64,000 nucleotides of DNA, from contig NZ_JAFBIL020000006.1 of assembly GCF_016809835.1 (NCBI RefSeq), positions 62,001-126,000 on the forward strand, in the 5' to 3' direction. The notes under the pieces are model-generated. The model was not told the origin of the DNA, did not search any database, and worked only from the letters and a program-made list of their open reading frames with translations. Source of the stretch: Massilia soli. GTDB lineage: Bacteria > Pseudomonadota > Gammaproteobacteria > Burkholderiales > Burkholderiaceae_D. Each line of letters opens with the position of its first letter. Position 1 is the stretch's first letter. Positions 31,813-40,608 of this stretch are shown in pieces. The translations under genes were made by a program, and so were the position numbers.

Positions 31813-34467
31813 ATGATGAAACAAACAGTCCTATCGGCCTCGCTGACCACCGTGTTCGCCGCCGGTTTCGCCGCGGTCGCGCCCGCGCCTGCGCATGCTC
31901 AGGTCGACCAGCAAGGCCAGCCGATCCAGCGCGTCGAGATCACCGGCTCCTCCATCAAGCGCATCCAGGCCGAAACCGCCACGCCCCTCACCATCATCAA
32001 AGCCGAAGACTTCATCAAGCAAGGCGTCACCACCGCGCAGGAAGCGATGTCGCGGATCGCTGCCAACCAGACCAGCATGGGCAGCGGCAACGCTGTCGGC
32101 GGCAACACCAGCGGCCTGCCGACCGGCGGCCAGGCCAGCGCCGACTTGCGCGGCCTGGGCGGCGACAAGACCCTGGTGTTACTCAATGGACGGCGCCTCG
32201 CCAACCACCCGTACGACACCGCCAGCGTCGACCTCAACATGATTCCGATCTCCGCGCTCGACCGCGTCGAGGTGCTGCGCGACGGCGCCTCCGCGATCTA
32301 CGGCACCGACGCGATCGGCGGCGTGATCAATTTCATCACCAGGCGCTCGGTCACCGCCACCACCATCAGCGCCGAAGCGGTGCGTCCGCGCAAGCACGGC
32401 GCCGATGAAGAAAGAGTCAACCTGTCGACCGGCTTCGGCGACCTCGACGCCGACGGCTACAACGTGTTCGGCGTGATCGACTGGCACAAGCAGGAAGTGC
32501 TGACCTCGCAGCAGCGCGCATTCTCGCGCACCGGCATCGTGCCCTCGCGCGGCTTGTCGGTCACCAGCGGCACCACTTTCCCCGGCAATTTCTTCGACCC
32601 GGTCTCCGGCGTCGCCGGCAACCCCGGCGCCGCCACCGGCTGCCTGCCGCCGAACTCGGTGGCGCAAGGCGCGATCTGCCGCCAGGACTACACCCAGCTG
32701 ATCGACAACCTGCCGGCGCAGGAACAGCGCGCCTTTTATGCGAAGGGATCGATGAAGGTCGGCGGCGGCCACGTCGCCAGCGTCGAATTGCTGCACTCGG
32801 AAAACGACGTCACCTCGCGCACCGCGCCGCCGCCGCAGACCGGCCTGATCCTGCCGCCCACCAGCCGCTACTATCCCGGCAATGCCGGCGGCGTGCCGGC
32901 GATGGCCGGCCTGTCCGGCGCGCCGCTGTCGGTCAACTGGCGCCCGATCGAGGCAGGCCAGCGCGAGATCGACTCGGAAGGCAAAGCCGACCGCGCCGTG
33001 CTGGCGATGGAAGGCGTGCTATCGGGCTGGGACTACAAGACCGGGCTTGCGCACTCGGTCAGCAAGTCGAACGAGAACTTCGTCGGCGGCTACGTGCAGG
33101 ACGCCTCGTTCGCCGCCGGCGTGGCCAACGGCATCCTGAATCCATTCGGCATGCAGGACACCGCCGGCCTCGCCTATCTCCAAAGCACGGCGCTGCGCGG
33201 CGAAGTGCAAAGCGCGAAGGTGAAGAACACCGCAATCGACTTCACCGCCAGCCGCGAGATCATGCCGATGGCCGGCGGCCAGCTGGCCGTGGCCGTGGGC
33301 GCGGAAGTGCGGCGCGAACAGGCCGACTTCGACGTCAACCAGGCAATCGCCTCGCAGGCGTCGAGTTCGGGCTTGTCGGGCTCGCTGCCGAAGAGCGGCT
33401 CGCGCAACATCCAGGCGATCTTTGGCGAGCTGTCGATCCCGTTCATCAAGAATCTCGACGTGCAGCTGGCGGCCCGCTTCGACCGCTACAACGACGTCGG
33501 CAACACCACCAATCCAAAGATCGGCGTGCGCTACCAGCCAACCCGCCAATTGCTGCTGCGCGGCTCGGCCAGCACCGGCTTCCGCGCCCCGACCTTGTTC
33601 GAGAAGAATGCGCCGCCGTCGCGCAACGACACCAACGACTCGTACGACGATCCGATCCTGTGCCCGGGCGGCGTGCCGCAGCCGGGCGCCAACCCGCTGC
33701 GCGACTGCGACCTGCAGCAGTACAAGCTTCAGGGCGGCAATCCGAATTTGAAACCGGAGAAGTCGCGCACCTACGCGGCGGGCCTGGTGATCGAGCCGAT
33801 CCCTGAGGTGACGGTGGCCATGGACTACTGGCACATCCGCCTGAAGGACAAGATCGCCGCGCTGCCTGAACAGACGATCTTCGGCAACTTCGAGAAGTAC
33901 CGCAACCTGTTCCTGCGCAACCCGGACGGTTCGCCGTTTGCGATCGAGAACTTCCTTAACAACCTCGGCGAAGTGGAAACCGATGGCGTCGACGTCAGTG
34001 TCAATGCGCGCCTGCCGCGCACCGGCATGGGCAGGTTCACGCTAGGCATGGAAGGCACCTGGATTCATAACTACGAATACCAGAACGAGCGCGGCGGGGA
34101 GTTTATCCAGAACGTCGGGCGCTACGCCGACATGGGCGCGGTGTTCCGCTGGCAGCACACGCTGACCCTGGGTTGGACGATGGACAACTGGAATGCGATG
34201 CTGGCGAACGTGTACAAGTCGTCGTACGACGACCAGAACTTCGTCGATCCGGCTTTCTTCAACAAGGTCGACGCGTACAGCCTGTGGAATGTGTCGGCCA
34301 GCTACACCGGCTTCAAGGGCTTGACCTTGACGGCTGGCGTCAAGAACCTGCTCGACGAAGATCCGCCGTTCACCAACCAGGGGACCCTGTTCCAGAAAGG
34401 GTATGACCCGCGCTACACCGATCCGGTCGGGCGGGCGCTGTACCTGCGGGCGAGCTACAGCTTCTAG
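31813..34467 (+). CDS. TonB-dependent outer membrane receptor (TBDR 2)
   Basis: 884 residues. The signal peptide is cut near AHA|QV (residue 29), and a TonB-box-like IQRVEITG sits at 38-45. The plug has DKTLVLLNGRRLA, VDLNMIPISALDRVEVLRDG and GTDAIGGVINFITRR, and the barrel ends in the classic terminal Phe (ALYLRASYSF). The N-terminus is strikingly like that of the receptor at 52798-55563 (shared IQRVEITGS and IKRIQ), so the two are probably paralogues. GGAG lies about 9 nt before the first of two adjacent ATG codons. The ligand is unknown. Confidence 0.93.
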   Translation: MMKQTVLSASLTTVFAAGFAAVAPAPAHAQVDQQGQPIQRVEITGSSIKRIQAETATPLTIIKAEDFIKQGVTTAQEAMSRIAANQTSMGSGNAVGGNTSGLPTGGQASADLRGLGGDKTLVLLNGRRLANHPYDTASVDLNMIPISALDRVEVLRDGASAIYGTDAIGGVINFITRRSVTATTISAEAVRPRKHGADEERVNLSTGFGDLDADGYNVFGVIDWHKQEVLTSQQRAFSRTGIVPSRGLSVTSGTTFPGNFFDPVSGVAGNPGAATGCLPPNSVAQGAICRQDYTQLIDNLPAQEQRAFYAKGSMKVGGGHVASVELLHSENDVTSRTAPPPQTGLILPPTSRYYPGNAGGVPAMAGLSGAPLSVNWRPIEAGQREIDSEGKADRAVLAMEGVLSGWDYKTGLAHSVSKSNENFVGGYVQDASFAAGVANGILNPFGMQDTAGLAYLQSTALRGEVQSAKVKNTAIDFTASREIMPMAGGQLAVAVGAEVRREQADFDVNQAIASQASSSGLSGSLPKSGSRNIQAIFGELSIPFIKNLDVQLAARFDRYNDVGNTTNPKIGVRYQPTRQLLLRGSASTGFRAPTLFEKNAPPSRNDTNDSYDDPILCPGGVPQPGANPLRDCDLQQYKLQGGNPNLKPEKSRTYAAGLVIEPIPEVTVAMDYWHIRLKDKIAALPEQTIFGNFEKYRNLFLRNPDGSPFAIENFLNNLGEVETDGVDVSVNARLPRTGMGRFTLGMEGTWIHNYEYQNERGGEFIQNVGRYADMGAVFRWQHTLTLGWTMDNWNAMLANVYKSSYDDQNFVDPAFFNKVDAYSLWNVSASYTGFKGLTLTAGVKNLLDEDPPFTNQGTLFQKGYDPRYTDPVGRALYLRASYSF

Positions 34468-34480
34468 CAGAGACGCACCC

Positions 34481-34514
34481 GGCGGATGCGCGCTGCGCGC
34501 TTGTCCGCCGTTTT
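34481..34514 (+). terminator. Intrinsic terminator of TBDR 2
   Basis: GGCGGA and TCCGCC enclose a second inverted pair (GCGCGC/GCGCGC), and TTTT follows. It sits in the 50-nt gap between convergent TBDR 2 and the DAHP synthase, so the T run is short and overlaps the end of aroG. Confidence 0.6.
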
Positions 34515-34517
34515 GAC

Positions 34518-35579
34518 TTACTGGTCTTGGCGTACGCGGCGCTGGCGCACCGCCTGCGCCAATCCTTCCAGCACCTTCAGGCTGCTCTCCCAATCGATGC
34601 AGCCATCGGTCACCGATTGACCGTAGACCAGCTCCTTGCCCGGAATCAGATCCTGCCGCCCAGCGACCAGGTGCGATTCCACCATCACGCCAACGATACG
34701 GTCATCGCCGCCGGCAACCTGTTCGGCAATCGACGCGCACACCGGCACCTGGTTCTCCGGCTTCTTCGAGCTGTTCGCATGCGACGCATCGATCATCAGG
34801 CGCGAAGCCAGTCCCTGCGCGGCGATCTGCTGGCACGCCTGCTCGACACTGGCCGCGTCGTAGTTCGGCGCCTTGCCGCCGCGAAGGATGATGTGGCAGT
34901 CCTCGTTGCCATTGGTCGATACGATCGCCGAGTGCCCGCCCTTGGTCACCGACAGGAAATGGTGCGGCTGCGACGCCGCCTTGATCGCTTCCACCGCAAT
35001 CTTGATGTTGCCGTCGGTACCGTTCTTGAATCCGACCGGGCACGACAGGCCAGAGGCCAGTTCGCGGTGCACCTGCGACTCGGTGGTGCGCGCGCCGATC
35101 GCGCCCCAGCTGATCAGGTCGGCGATGTACTGCGGGCTGATCACGTCGAGGAATTCGGTACCGGCGGGCAGTCCAAGTTCATTAATGTCGCGCAGCAGTT
35201 CGCGCGCCATGCGCAGGCCGTCGTTGATGCGGAAGCTGTTGTCCATGTATGGGTCGTTGATCAGGCCCTTCCAGCCGACCGTGGTGCGCGGCTTCTCGAA
35301 ATAGACGCGCATGACGATTTCCAGTTCGCCCTTCAAGCGCTCGCGCTCGCCGGCCAGGCGGCGCGCGTATTCCATCGCCGCCTTGGTGTCATGAATCGAG
35401 CAAGGGCCGATGACGACCATCAGGCGGTCATCCTGGCCGTGCAGGATGCGGTGCAGGGCCACGCGTGCGCCGGCCGCGGTTTGTTCGGCAACGCCAGTGC
35501 ACGCGAATTCGCGGATCAGGTGCGCAGGCGGGACAAGTTCCTTCATTTCGCGGATGCGCAAGTCGTCGGTGCGTGGCAT
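34518..35579 (-). CDS. aroG: Class I 3-deoxy-7-phosphoheptulonate (DAHP) synthase
   Basis: 353 residues (E. coli AroG 350). It has the class I core: VVIGPCSIHD with metal-ligand Cys60, MRVYFEKPRTTVGWKGLIND, ISWGAIGARTTESQVHREL, GFKNGTDGN, and a C-terminal DASHANSSKKPE then VESHL. It condenses PEP with erythrose 4-phosphate in the first step of the shikimate pathway. The feedback inhibitor (Phe, Tyr or Trp) cannot be decided by eye, so aroG is a family label. GGAG lies 6 nt before the ATG. Upstream is a full attenuation leader: promoter, Phe/Tyr-rich leader peptide and terminator. Elsewhere in Burkholderiales, as I recall, this gene sits next to tldD; here a TBDR lies between them. Confidence 0.96.
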   Translation of the reverse strand: MPRTDDLRIREMKELVPPAHLIREFACTGVAEQTAAGARVALHRILHGQDDRLMVVIGPCSIHDTKAAMEYARRLAGERERLKGELEIVMRVYFEKPRTTVGWKGLINDPYMDNSFRINDGLRMARELLRDINELGLPAGTEFLDVISPQYIADLISWGAIGARTTESQVHRELASGLSCPVGFKNGTDGNIKIAVEAIKAASQPHHFLSVTKGGHSAIVSTNGNEDCHIILRGGKAPNYDAASVEQACQQIAAQGLASRLMIDASHANSSKKPENQVPVCASIAEQVAGGDDRIVGVMVESHLVAGRQDLIPGKELVYGQSVTDGCIDWESSLKVLEGLAQAVRQRRVRQDQ

Positions 35580-35617
35580 GGTGTTCTCCGTGTTCAGTTC
35601 GAATCAATGTTGGAAAT

Positions 35618-35643
35618 AAAAAAACCGCCATCGCTGGCGGTTT
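35618..35643 (-). terminator. Attenuator terminator upstream of the DAHP synthase
   Basis: Minus strand: AAACCGCCA / TGGCGGTTT with a 4-nt loop (GCGA), followed by a T run and then ATTTCC. It is about 35 nt before the aroG ATG and downstream of the leader peptide gene. Two upstream segments can compete for its 5-prime arm: GGCGGT at 35695-35700 (six perfect pairs with ACCGCC), and GGCCGGTT at 35679-35686 (seven pairs with a one-base bulge). Confidence 0.88.
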
Positions 35644-35687
35644 CTAGAATGTGCTGGGGATCTCGTTGTCGCTACGTGAACCGGCCG

Positions 35688-35756
35688 CTACTCCACCGCC
35701 TGAAGGCTGGAATGGCTAAAGTAAAAGTGGCAGGTAAAGAAAGCAATGTAGCGCAT
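35688..35756 (-). CDS. Phe/Tyr-rich leader peptide of the DAHP synthase attenuator
   Basis: A 22-codon frame beginning MRYIAFFTCHFYF and ending QAVE, then TAG. Four Phe and two Tyr fall within the first 13 codons, far above expectation. It starts about 18 nt after the predicted transcription start and ends 45 nt before the terminator hairpin. By analogy with pheL and trpL, a ribosome stalled at Phe/Tyr codons would free the downstream GGCGGT/GGCCGGTT segment to pair with the terminator arm. A weak GGGA serves as ribosome site. The role is inferred from sequence layout. Confidence 0.85.
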   Translation of the reverse strand: MRYIAFFTCHFYFSHSSLQAVE

Positions 35757-35780
35757 GTCGGATCCCAAAGGGTTGCAATG

Positions 35781-35810
35781 ACTATAAACCGATTGCGTGC
35801 GAATTGGCAA
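35781..35810 (-). promoter_or_regulatory. aroG: Sigma70-like promoter of the DAHP synthase leader
   Basis: Minus strand: TTGCCA (35805-35810), 18-nt spacer, TATAGT (35781-35786). Each hexamer differs little from consensus. The predicted start is near 35774, about 18 nt before the leader peptide ATG. Confidence 0.7.
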
Positions 35811-35914
35811 GCCTTTTTGCGGCAGCCCTTTACCAGCGCGCGCCTGACGCGGCGGGCGCTGCCGGCGAGCCGGTTGCGGCCTTCCCACACTTGACCCGCT
35901 AAGGGCGCTTAGCT

Positions 35915-35944
35915 TGACGCGCGTCAGCCGCGCCACCGGCGCGG
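35915..35944. repeat. Perfect palindrome plus hairpin in the aroG / TBDR 3 divergent region
   Basis: TGACGCGCGTCA (35915-35926) is a perfect 12-bp palindrome. It is followed by CCGCGCC-ACC-GGCGCGG (35928-35944), a 7-bp stem with a 3-nt loop. No T run follows on either side, so this is not an obvious terminator. It could be an operator, but nothing proves it. Confidence 0.5.
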
Positions 35945-36022
35945 GTGCAAAACTCGGAGCACCTGCCCCCCTGCCCGGCCCTGCTGGCGATCAAACCGCG
36001 CGCATGTTTCTCCTCGGATTTA

Positions 36023-36036
36023 TTGACTGTTGTCAA
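36023..36036. promoter_or_regulatory. FNR/CRP-family-like dyad upstream of TBDR 3
   Basis: TTGACTGTTGTCAA is a perfect inverted repeat with a 4-nt centre (TTGAC-N4-GTCAA). The spacing equals that of FNR-family sites (TTGAT-N4-ATCAA). It is centred about 60 nt upstream of the TBDR 3 ATG. A similar dyad is at 59065-59080. Confidence 0.45.
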
Positions 36037-36089
36037 CGAGGGAGCATTTGCCGGACAGGGGTCACTCATTCGTTCCCTGGAGCTTATCA

Positions 36090-38945
36090 ATGAAAGAAAC
36101 TGTCCTGTCCCGCCTATTGCGCCCCTTGTTCGCCGGCGGCGGCGCGCTTGGCCTGGCGGCGCTGGCCCTGCCCGCGCAGGCCCAAGAGCCACAACCCACC
36201 GCCCCGGTCGCCCGCGTGGAAGTCACCGGCACGCTGATCCGGCGCGCCGAAGCGGAAACCTCGTCCTCGGTGCTGACCCTCAACCGCGCCGACATCGAGC
36301 GCTCCGGCAAAACCACGGTGGCCGAGCTGCTGCAAACGCTCGCGGTCGACAACCAGGGCTCGGTGCCGATGGGCTTCGGCAGCGGTTTCGCCGCCGGCGC
36401 GTCCGGCATCTCGCTGCGCGGGCTCGGCGCCGCCTCCACCCTGGTGCTGATCAACGGACGCCGCGTCGCGCCCTACGGCCTGGCCGATGACGGCCAAAAA
36501 ATGTTCGCCGACCTGAACATCATCCCGTCCGAAGCCATCGAACGGGTCGAGGTGCTCAAGAGCGGCGCCTCGTCGCTGTACGGGTCCGATGCGATTGCCG
36601 GGGTGGTCAATGTGATCTTGCGCCGCGAATTCGTCGGCACCAGCATGCGCGCCAGCTTCGGCCAGTCGGAGGAAAGCGACGGCAACGACGGCGTGGTTGC
36701 CGTCACCCACGGCTTCGGCGACCTCGACAACGACCGCTACAATGTGCTGATGAGCCTGGAATACGGGCGCCGCAGCGACGTCTGGCTGCGCGACCGCGCC
36801 GAGCGCGGCCATATCGGCCGGGTCGACTTGCGCAACTGGGGCTACAGCGCCCAGCAGGCGCTAGGGGGAACCGGCGCCATCGTCGACAACAACCTGGCCG
36901 GCAGCGCGATCAACGGCAACGTGCGCAATCCCGATACGCTCGACTATCACAACCGCGGCAACCTGGGCCCCGGCACCGGCTTTACCCAGCTGTTCCCTGG
37001 CGCGGCCTGCGCCAACTTCACCAGCCACCCGCAGGGCGATCCGCTAGGCGGCTGCCTGATCGATTCGACCCTGGTGTACAACCAGATCCAGCCAAGCCAG
37101 GAGCGCATCAACTTCTTCGCGCGCGGCACCATGCAGCTGAACCCGGTGTGGCAGGTGTACAGCGAGCTGAACTTGTACCGCAGTAAATCCGAGTCGTCCA
37201 CCACCCCGTCCGGCATCAACGCCAACGTCGGCTATCCGGGCGGACCGGTCAGCAACGCCGCGGTCGCGCTGGGCCCCGGCCACCCCGACAACCCCTATTT
37301 CGGCAGCACGGCGCGGCTGCGCTACCTGGCCGCCGATGTCGGCCCGCGGGTCAGCAACATCGAGTCCGACTTCATCCGCTTCGTTGCCGGCGCCAAGGGA
37401 CAGTTCGCCGGCTGGGAGATCGACACCGCCCTGCTGTTTTCGCAAAACGAGGTCGCCAACGAGCGCACCGGCTACCTGCAGCGCGACGTCGCCTTTGCCC
37501 TGCTCAATCCGAGCCTGGCCAACGTGGCGGCGGCGGCCCAGAACGAGGCTTACCGCAGTTTGCCGCCGGGGACCGTCTGGCGCATCGCCGAGAACGCGGG
37601 CCTGAATTCGCCGGCGCTGTACAACGCGCTGTCGCCGATGATCGCCAACGACGCCAAGACCCGGGTGGCCCAGATTGACCTCAAGGGTTCGCGCGACGTT
37701 GCCCAGCTACCCGGCGGCCCGGTCGGCCTTGCCGTCGGGGGCGAGTTCCGGCGCGAAGAGGCCGAGCTGGAACCGACCGCCGGCACCGAGCGCGGCAACA
37801 TCATCGGCCTTGGCTATTCGGCCTATAAAGGCGCGCGCAACGTCGCCGCGCTGTACGCCGAAGTGCTGGCGCCGGTGCACAAGACGCTGGAACTGTCGGC
37901 TGCGCTGCGCGGCGACCACTACAGCGACGCCGGCGACTCGTACACGCCGAAGGTCGGCTTCAAATGGCAGCCGCAAAAATCGTTCGCGCTGCGCGGCACC
38001 TACGCGCGCGGCTTTCGCGCCCCGAGCACGGCCGAAAACGGCGTCGGCGGCCTGGCGGCGTTCTCCACCGCGGCCGACCCGCTGCGCTGCGGCCTGGGCG
38101 TCGAGTCGGCCTGCGATCCGGCCAGCGTGGCGGTCATCACCTCGCCCAACCCGGGGCTCAGCCCGGAGAAGGCGCGCACGATGAACCTTGGCATGATCTG
38201 GGACCCGTACGCGCGCACCAACATCGCGATCGACTTCTGGGAAGTCAAGCGCAAGAACGAAATCAACCAGGAGCAGATCAACGCGGCGATCGCCGCCGGA
38301 CGGGTCGCGCGCGACCCCACGACTGCCGCCGCCGGCATTGCTGGCGACCCGGGCCAGATCACGGCGGTGCTGGCCAGCTACGTCAATTCGGCCGAAAGCG
38401 AAGTGCGCGGCGTGGATGTGGAGTTCCGCCAGGGCTTCAGCGTTGGCCAGGTCACCGGCTTCGTGATGGACGCCAAATGGACCCACCTGTTCCGCTGGCT
38501 GCGCACCGAGCAGGACGGCAGCTCGCTCGACTTCGCCGGCACCCACGGCAACTGCGACGTGACCAACTGCATCGGCACGCCGGATGACCGGGTCAACTTC
38601 CGGCTGTCGTGGGAGCGCGAAGTGTGGAAGGTCTCGGCCAACATGAACTTCCGCGGCAACATCAAGAACACCTTCTTCAAGGACGATCCGGAAGGCTGCG
38701 CCAGCCACTTCGCCAACGGCGCCGATGCGCCGGCCAATTGCGAGCTGCCCTCGTTCACCACGGTGGACCTGACGCTGCGCTGGATGGCGATGCCGAAGCT
38801 GGAAGTGTTTGGCTCGGTGCAGAACGTGTTCGACCAGATCGCGCCGCTCGATCCGCTGACCTACGGCGCCCAGGCCTACAATCCGCTCGATGCGCCCGGT
38901 GCGATGGGGCGGTTCTTTACCGCGGGGGTGAGGTACAAGTTCTGA
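36090..38945 (+). CDS. TonB-dependent outer membrane receptor (TBDR 3)
   Basis: 951 residues from the ATG at 36090, where the signal peptide starts (MKETVLSRLLRPLF, cleavage near AQA|QE, residue 31). The TonB-box-like VARVEVTG is at 40-47. The plug has STLVLINGRRVA, LNIIPSEAIERVEVLKSGAS and GSDAIAGVVNVILRRE. The barrel ends FFTAGVRYKF with the usual terminal Phe. The gene lies between aroG and tldD on the opposite strand from both, which suggests insertion into a conserved block. The ligand is unknown. The frame is open 60 nt further upstream, but without signal-peptide character. Confidence 0.93.
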   Translation: MKETVLSRLLRPLFAGGGALGLAALALPAQAQEPQPTAPVARVEVTGTLIRRAEAETSSSVLTLNRADIERSGKTTVAELLQTLAVDNQGSVPMGFGSGFAAGASGISLRGLGAASTLVLINGRRVAPYGLADDGQKMFADLNIIPSEAIERVEVLKSGASSLYGSDAIAGVVNVILRREFVGTSMRASFGQSEESDGNDGVVAVTHGFGDLDNDRYNVLMSLEYGRRSDVWLRDRAERGHIGRVDLRNWGYSAQQALGGTGAIVDNNLAGSAINGNVRNPDTLDYHNRGNLGPGTGFTQLFPGAACANFTSHPQGDPLGGCLIDSTLVYNQIQPSQERINFFARGTMQLNPVWQVYSELNLYRSKSESSTTPSGINANVGYPGGPVSNAAVALGPGHPDNPYFGSTARLRYLAADVGPRVSNIESDFIRFVAGAKGQFAGWEIDTALLFSQNEVANERTGYLQRDVAFALLNPSLANVAAAAQNEAYRSLPPGTVWRIAENAGLNSPALYNALSPMIANDAKTRVAQIDLKGSRDVAQLPGGPVGLAVGGEFRREEAELEPTAGTERGNIIGLGYSAYKGARNVAALYAEVLAPVHKTLELSAALRGDHYSDAGDSYTPKVGFKWQPQKSFALRGTYARGFRAPSTAENGVGGLAAFSTAADPLRCGLGVESACDPASVAVITSPNPGLSPEKARTMNLGMIWDPYARTNIAIDFWEVKRKNEINQEQINAAIAAGRVARDPTTAAAGIAGDPGQITAVLASYVNSAESEVRGVDVEFRQGFSVGQVTGFVMDAKWTHLFRWLRTEQDGSSLDFAGTHGNCDVTNCIGTPDDRVNFRLSWEREVWKVSANMNFRGNIKNTFFKDDPEGCASHFANGADAPANCELPSFTTVDLTLRWMAMPKLEVFGSVQNVFDQIAPLDPLTYGAQAYNPLDAPGAMGRFFTAGVRYKF

Positions 38946-38970
38946 TTGGTCACATCGGCCCGTACCAACC

Positions 38971-39073
38971 GTCGTTCCCGCGCAGGCGGGAACCCATCAC
39001 CAGCATGCTCCCCCACCGCATGCGTTGGCGCTAGAAGGTTTCAACACGGGTTCCCGCCTGCGCGGGAACGACG
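38971..39073. repeat. Dispersed palindromic repeat, copy 4
   Basis: The left end is CGTCGTTCCCGCGCAGGCGG then GAACCCAT. The inverted right end is CGGGTTCCCGCCTGCGCGGG then AACGACG, after a longer spacer (about 50 nt) than in the other copies. It occupies the gap between convergent TBDR 3 and tldD, where no classical terminator is seen. Confidence 0.88.
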
Positions 39074-39087
39074 CATTGGCGGCACAC

Positions 39088-40548
39088 TCAACCCGTTCCG
39101 CCGACCGTCACGTCTTCAATCCGCAAGGTCGGCTGGCCAACACCGACCGGCACGCTCTGGCCTTCCTTGCCGCACACGCCCACGCCCGTATCGAGGCGCA
39201 TGTCGTTGCCGATCATCGACACCCGGTTCAGCACGTCGGGACCATTGCCGATCAGGGTTGCGCCCTTGACCGGATAGGTGACCTTGCCGTTTTCAATCAT
39301 GTACGCTTCGCTGGCCGAGAACACGAACTTGCCGTTGGTGATATCGACCTGGCCGCCGCCGAAGTTGACCGCATACAAACCGTTCTTGACCGAGGCCAGA
39401 ATTTCTTCCGGATCCTTGTCGCCGCCGAGCATGTAGGTGTTGGTCATGCGCGGCATCGGCAGGTGCGCGAACGATTCGCGGCGCGCATTGCCGGTGATCG
39501 GCATCTTCATCAGGCGCGCGTTCATCGTGTCCTGGATATAGCCGCGCAGAATGCCGTCCTCGATCAGGGTGGTGCACTGGGTCGGGTTGCCTTCGTCGTC
39601 GATGTTCAGCGAGCCGCGGCGATCGGCCAGGGTGCCGTCATCGACCACGGTGACGCCCTTGGCCGCCACGCGCTCGCCGATACGGCCGGAGAAGGTCGAC
39701 GAGCCCTTGCGGTTGAAGTCGCCTTCCAGGCCGTGGCCAATCGCTTCGTGCAGCAGCACGCCGGGCCAGCCTGGTCCGAGCACGATGGTCATCGGGCCGG
39801 CCGGCGCGGCACGCGCATCGAGGTTGACGACGGCCGACTTGACCGCTTCCGTGGCATAGCTGTCGAGCACGGCGTCGGTGAAATAGCCGTAGTCGTAGCG
39901 CCCGCCGCCGCCGGCCGAACCGGTTTCGCGGCGGCCGTTCTGCTCGACGATGACGGTCACCGACACCCGCACCAGTGGACGGATATCGGCCGCGATCACG
40001 CCGTCGCTGCGCGCGACCAGCACCACGTCGTATTCGCCGGCCAGGCCGGCCATCACCTGCACCACGCGCGGGTCTTTGGCGCGCGCCATTTTCTCGACGC
40101 GTTCGAGCAGCTTGACCTTGGCGGTCGCGTCAAGCGAAGCGAGCGGATCGTTCGGCAGGTACAGCGAGCGGCCGCCGCTTTGCGTCATGCTGCCGGCAAC
40201 CTTGATCTTGCCCGAACCGGCGCGCGCGATCGTGCGCGTCGCCGCGGCCGCGTCAAGCAGCGCGCTTTCCGAGATTTCATCCGAATACGAGAACGCCGTC
40301 TTGTCGCCCGAGATGGCGCGCACGCCAACGCCCTGGTCGATCGAGAAGCTGCCGGTCTTGACGATGCCCTCTTCCAGGCTCCAGCCTTCGCTCTTGGTGA
40401 ACTGGAAGTACAAGTCGGCGTAGTCGACCTTGTGCGTAAACATCGTGCCCAGGGTCTTCAGGATCTTGCCTTCGTCCAGGCCGAACGGCGTGAGCAGCAC
40501 ATCGCGCGCCACGGCCAGGGAGGAGAGATTGGGTTCGAATGGTTTCAT
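39088..40548 (-). CDS. tldD: TldD, metalloprotease subunit of the TldD/TldE system
   Basis: 486 residues. The zinc-binding motif HEAIGH lies in [19 protein letters not shown], and the C-terminal [20 protein letters not shown] block is typical of TldD (about 480 residues). TldD with TldE/PmbA cleaves unstructured peptides, including microcin B17 precursor and CcdA antitoxin in E. coli. The partner pmbA is not in the window. It is last in a yhdP-nitrilase-tldD unit, 60 nt downstream of the nitrilase gene, a familiar order in Burkholderiales. Confidence 0.95.
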   Translation of the reverse strand: MKPFEPNLSSLAVARDVLLTPFGLDEGKILKTLGTMFTHKVDYADLYFQFTKSEGWSLEEGIVKTGSFSIDQGVGVRAISGDKTAFSYSDEISESALLDAAAATRTIARAGSGKIKVAGSMTQSGGRSLYLPNDPLASLDATAKVKLLERVEKMARAKDPRVVQVMAGLAGEYDVVLVARSDGVIAADIRPLVRVSVTVIVEQNGRRETGSAGGGGRYDYGYFTDAVLDSYATEAVKSAVVNLDARAAPAGPMTIVLGPGWPGVLLHEAIGHGLEGDFNRKGSSTFSGRIGERVAAKGVTVVDDGTLADRRGSLNIDDEGNPTQCTTLIEDGILRGYIQDTMNARLMKMPITGNARRESFAHLPMPRMTNTYMLGGDKDPEEILASVKNGLYAVNFGGGQVDITNGKFVFSASEAYMIENGKVTYPVKGATLIGNGPDVLNRVSMIGNDMRLDTGVGVCGKEGQSVPVGVGQPTLRIEDVTVGGTG

Positions 40549-40608
40549 TGTGCAAGTCTTTCGCTTAAGGTGCGGTCATTGTGCCACAAGCAGATTTTTT
40601 GGATTGCT

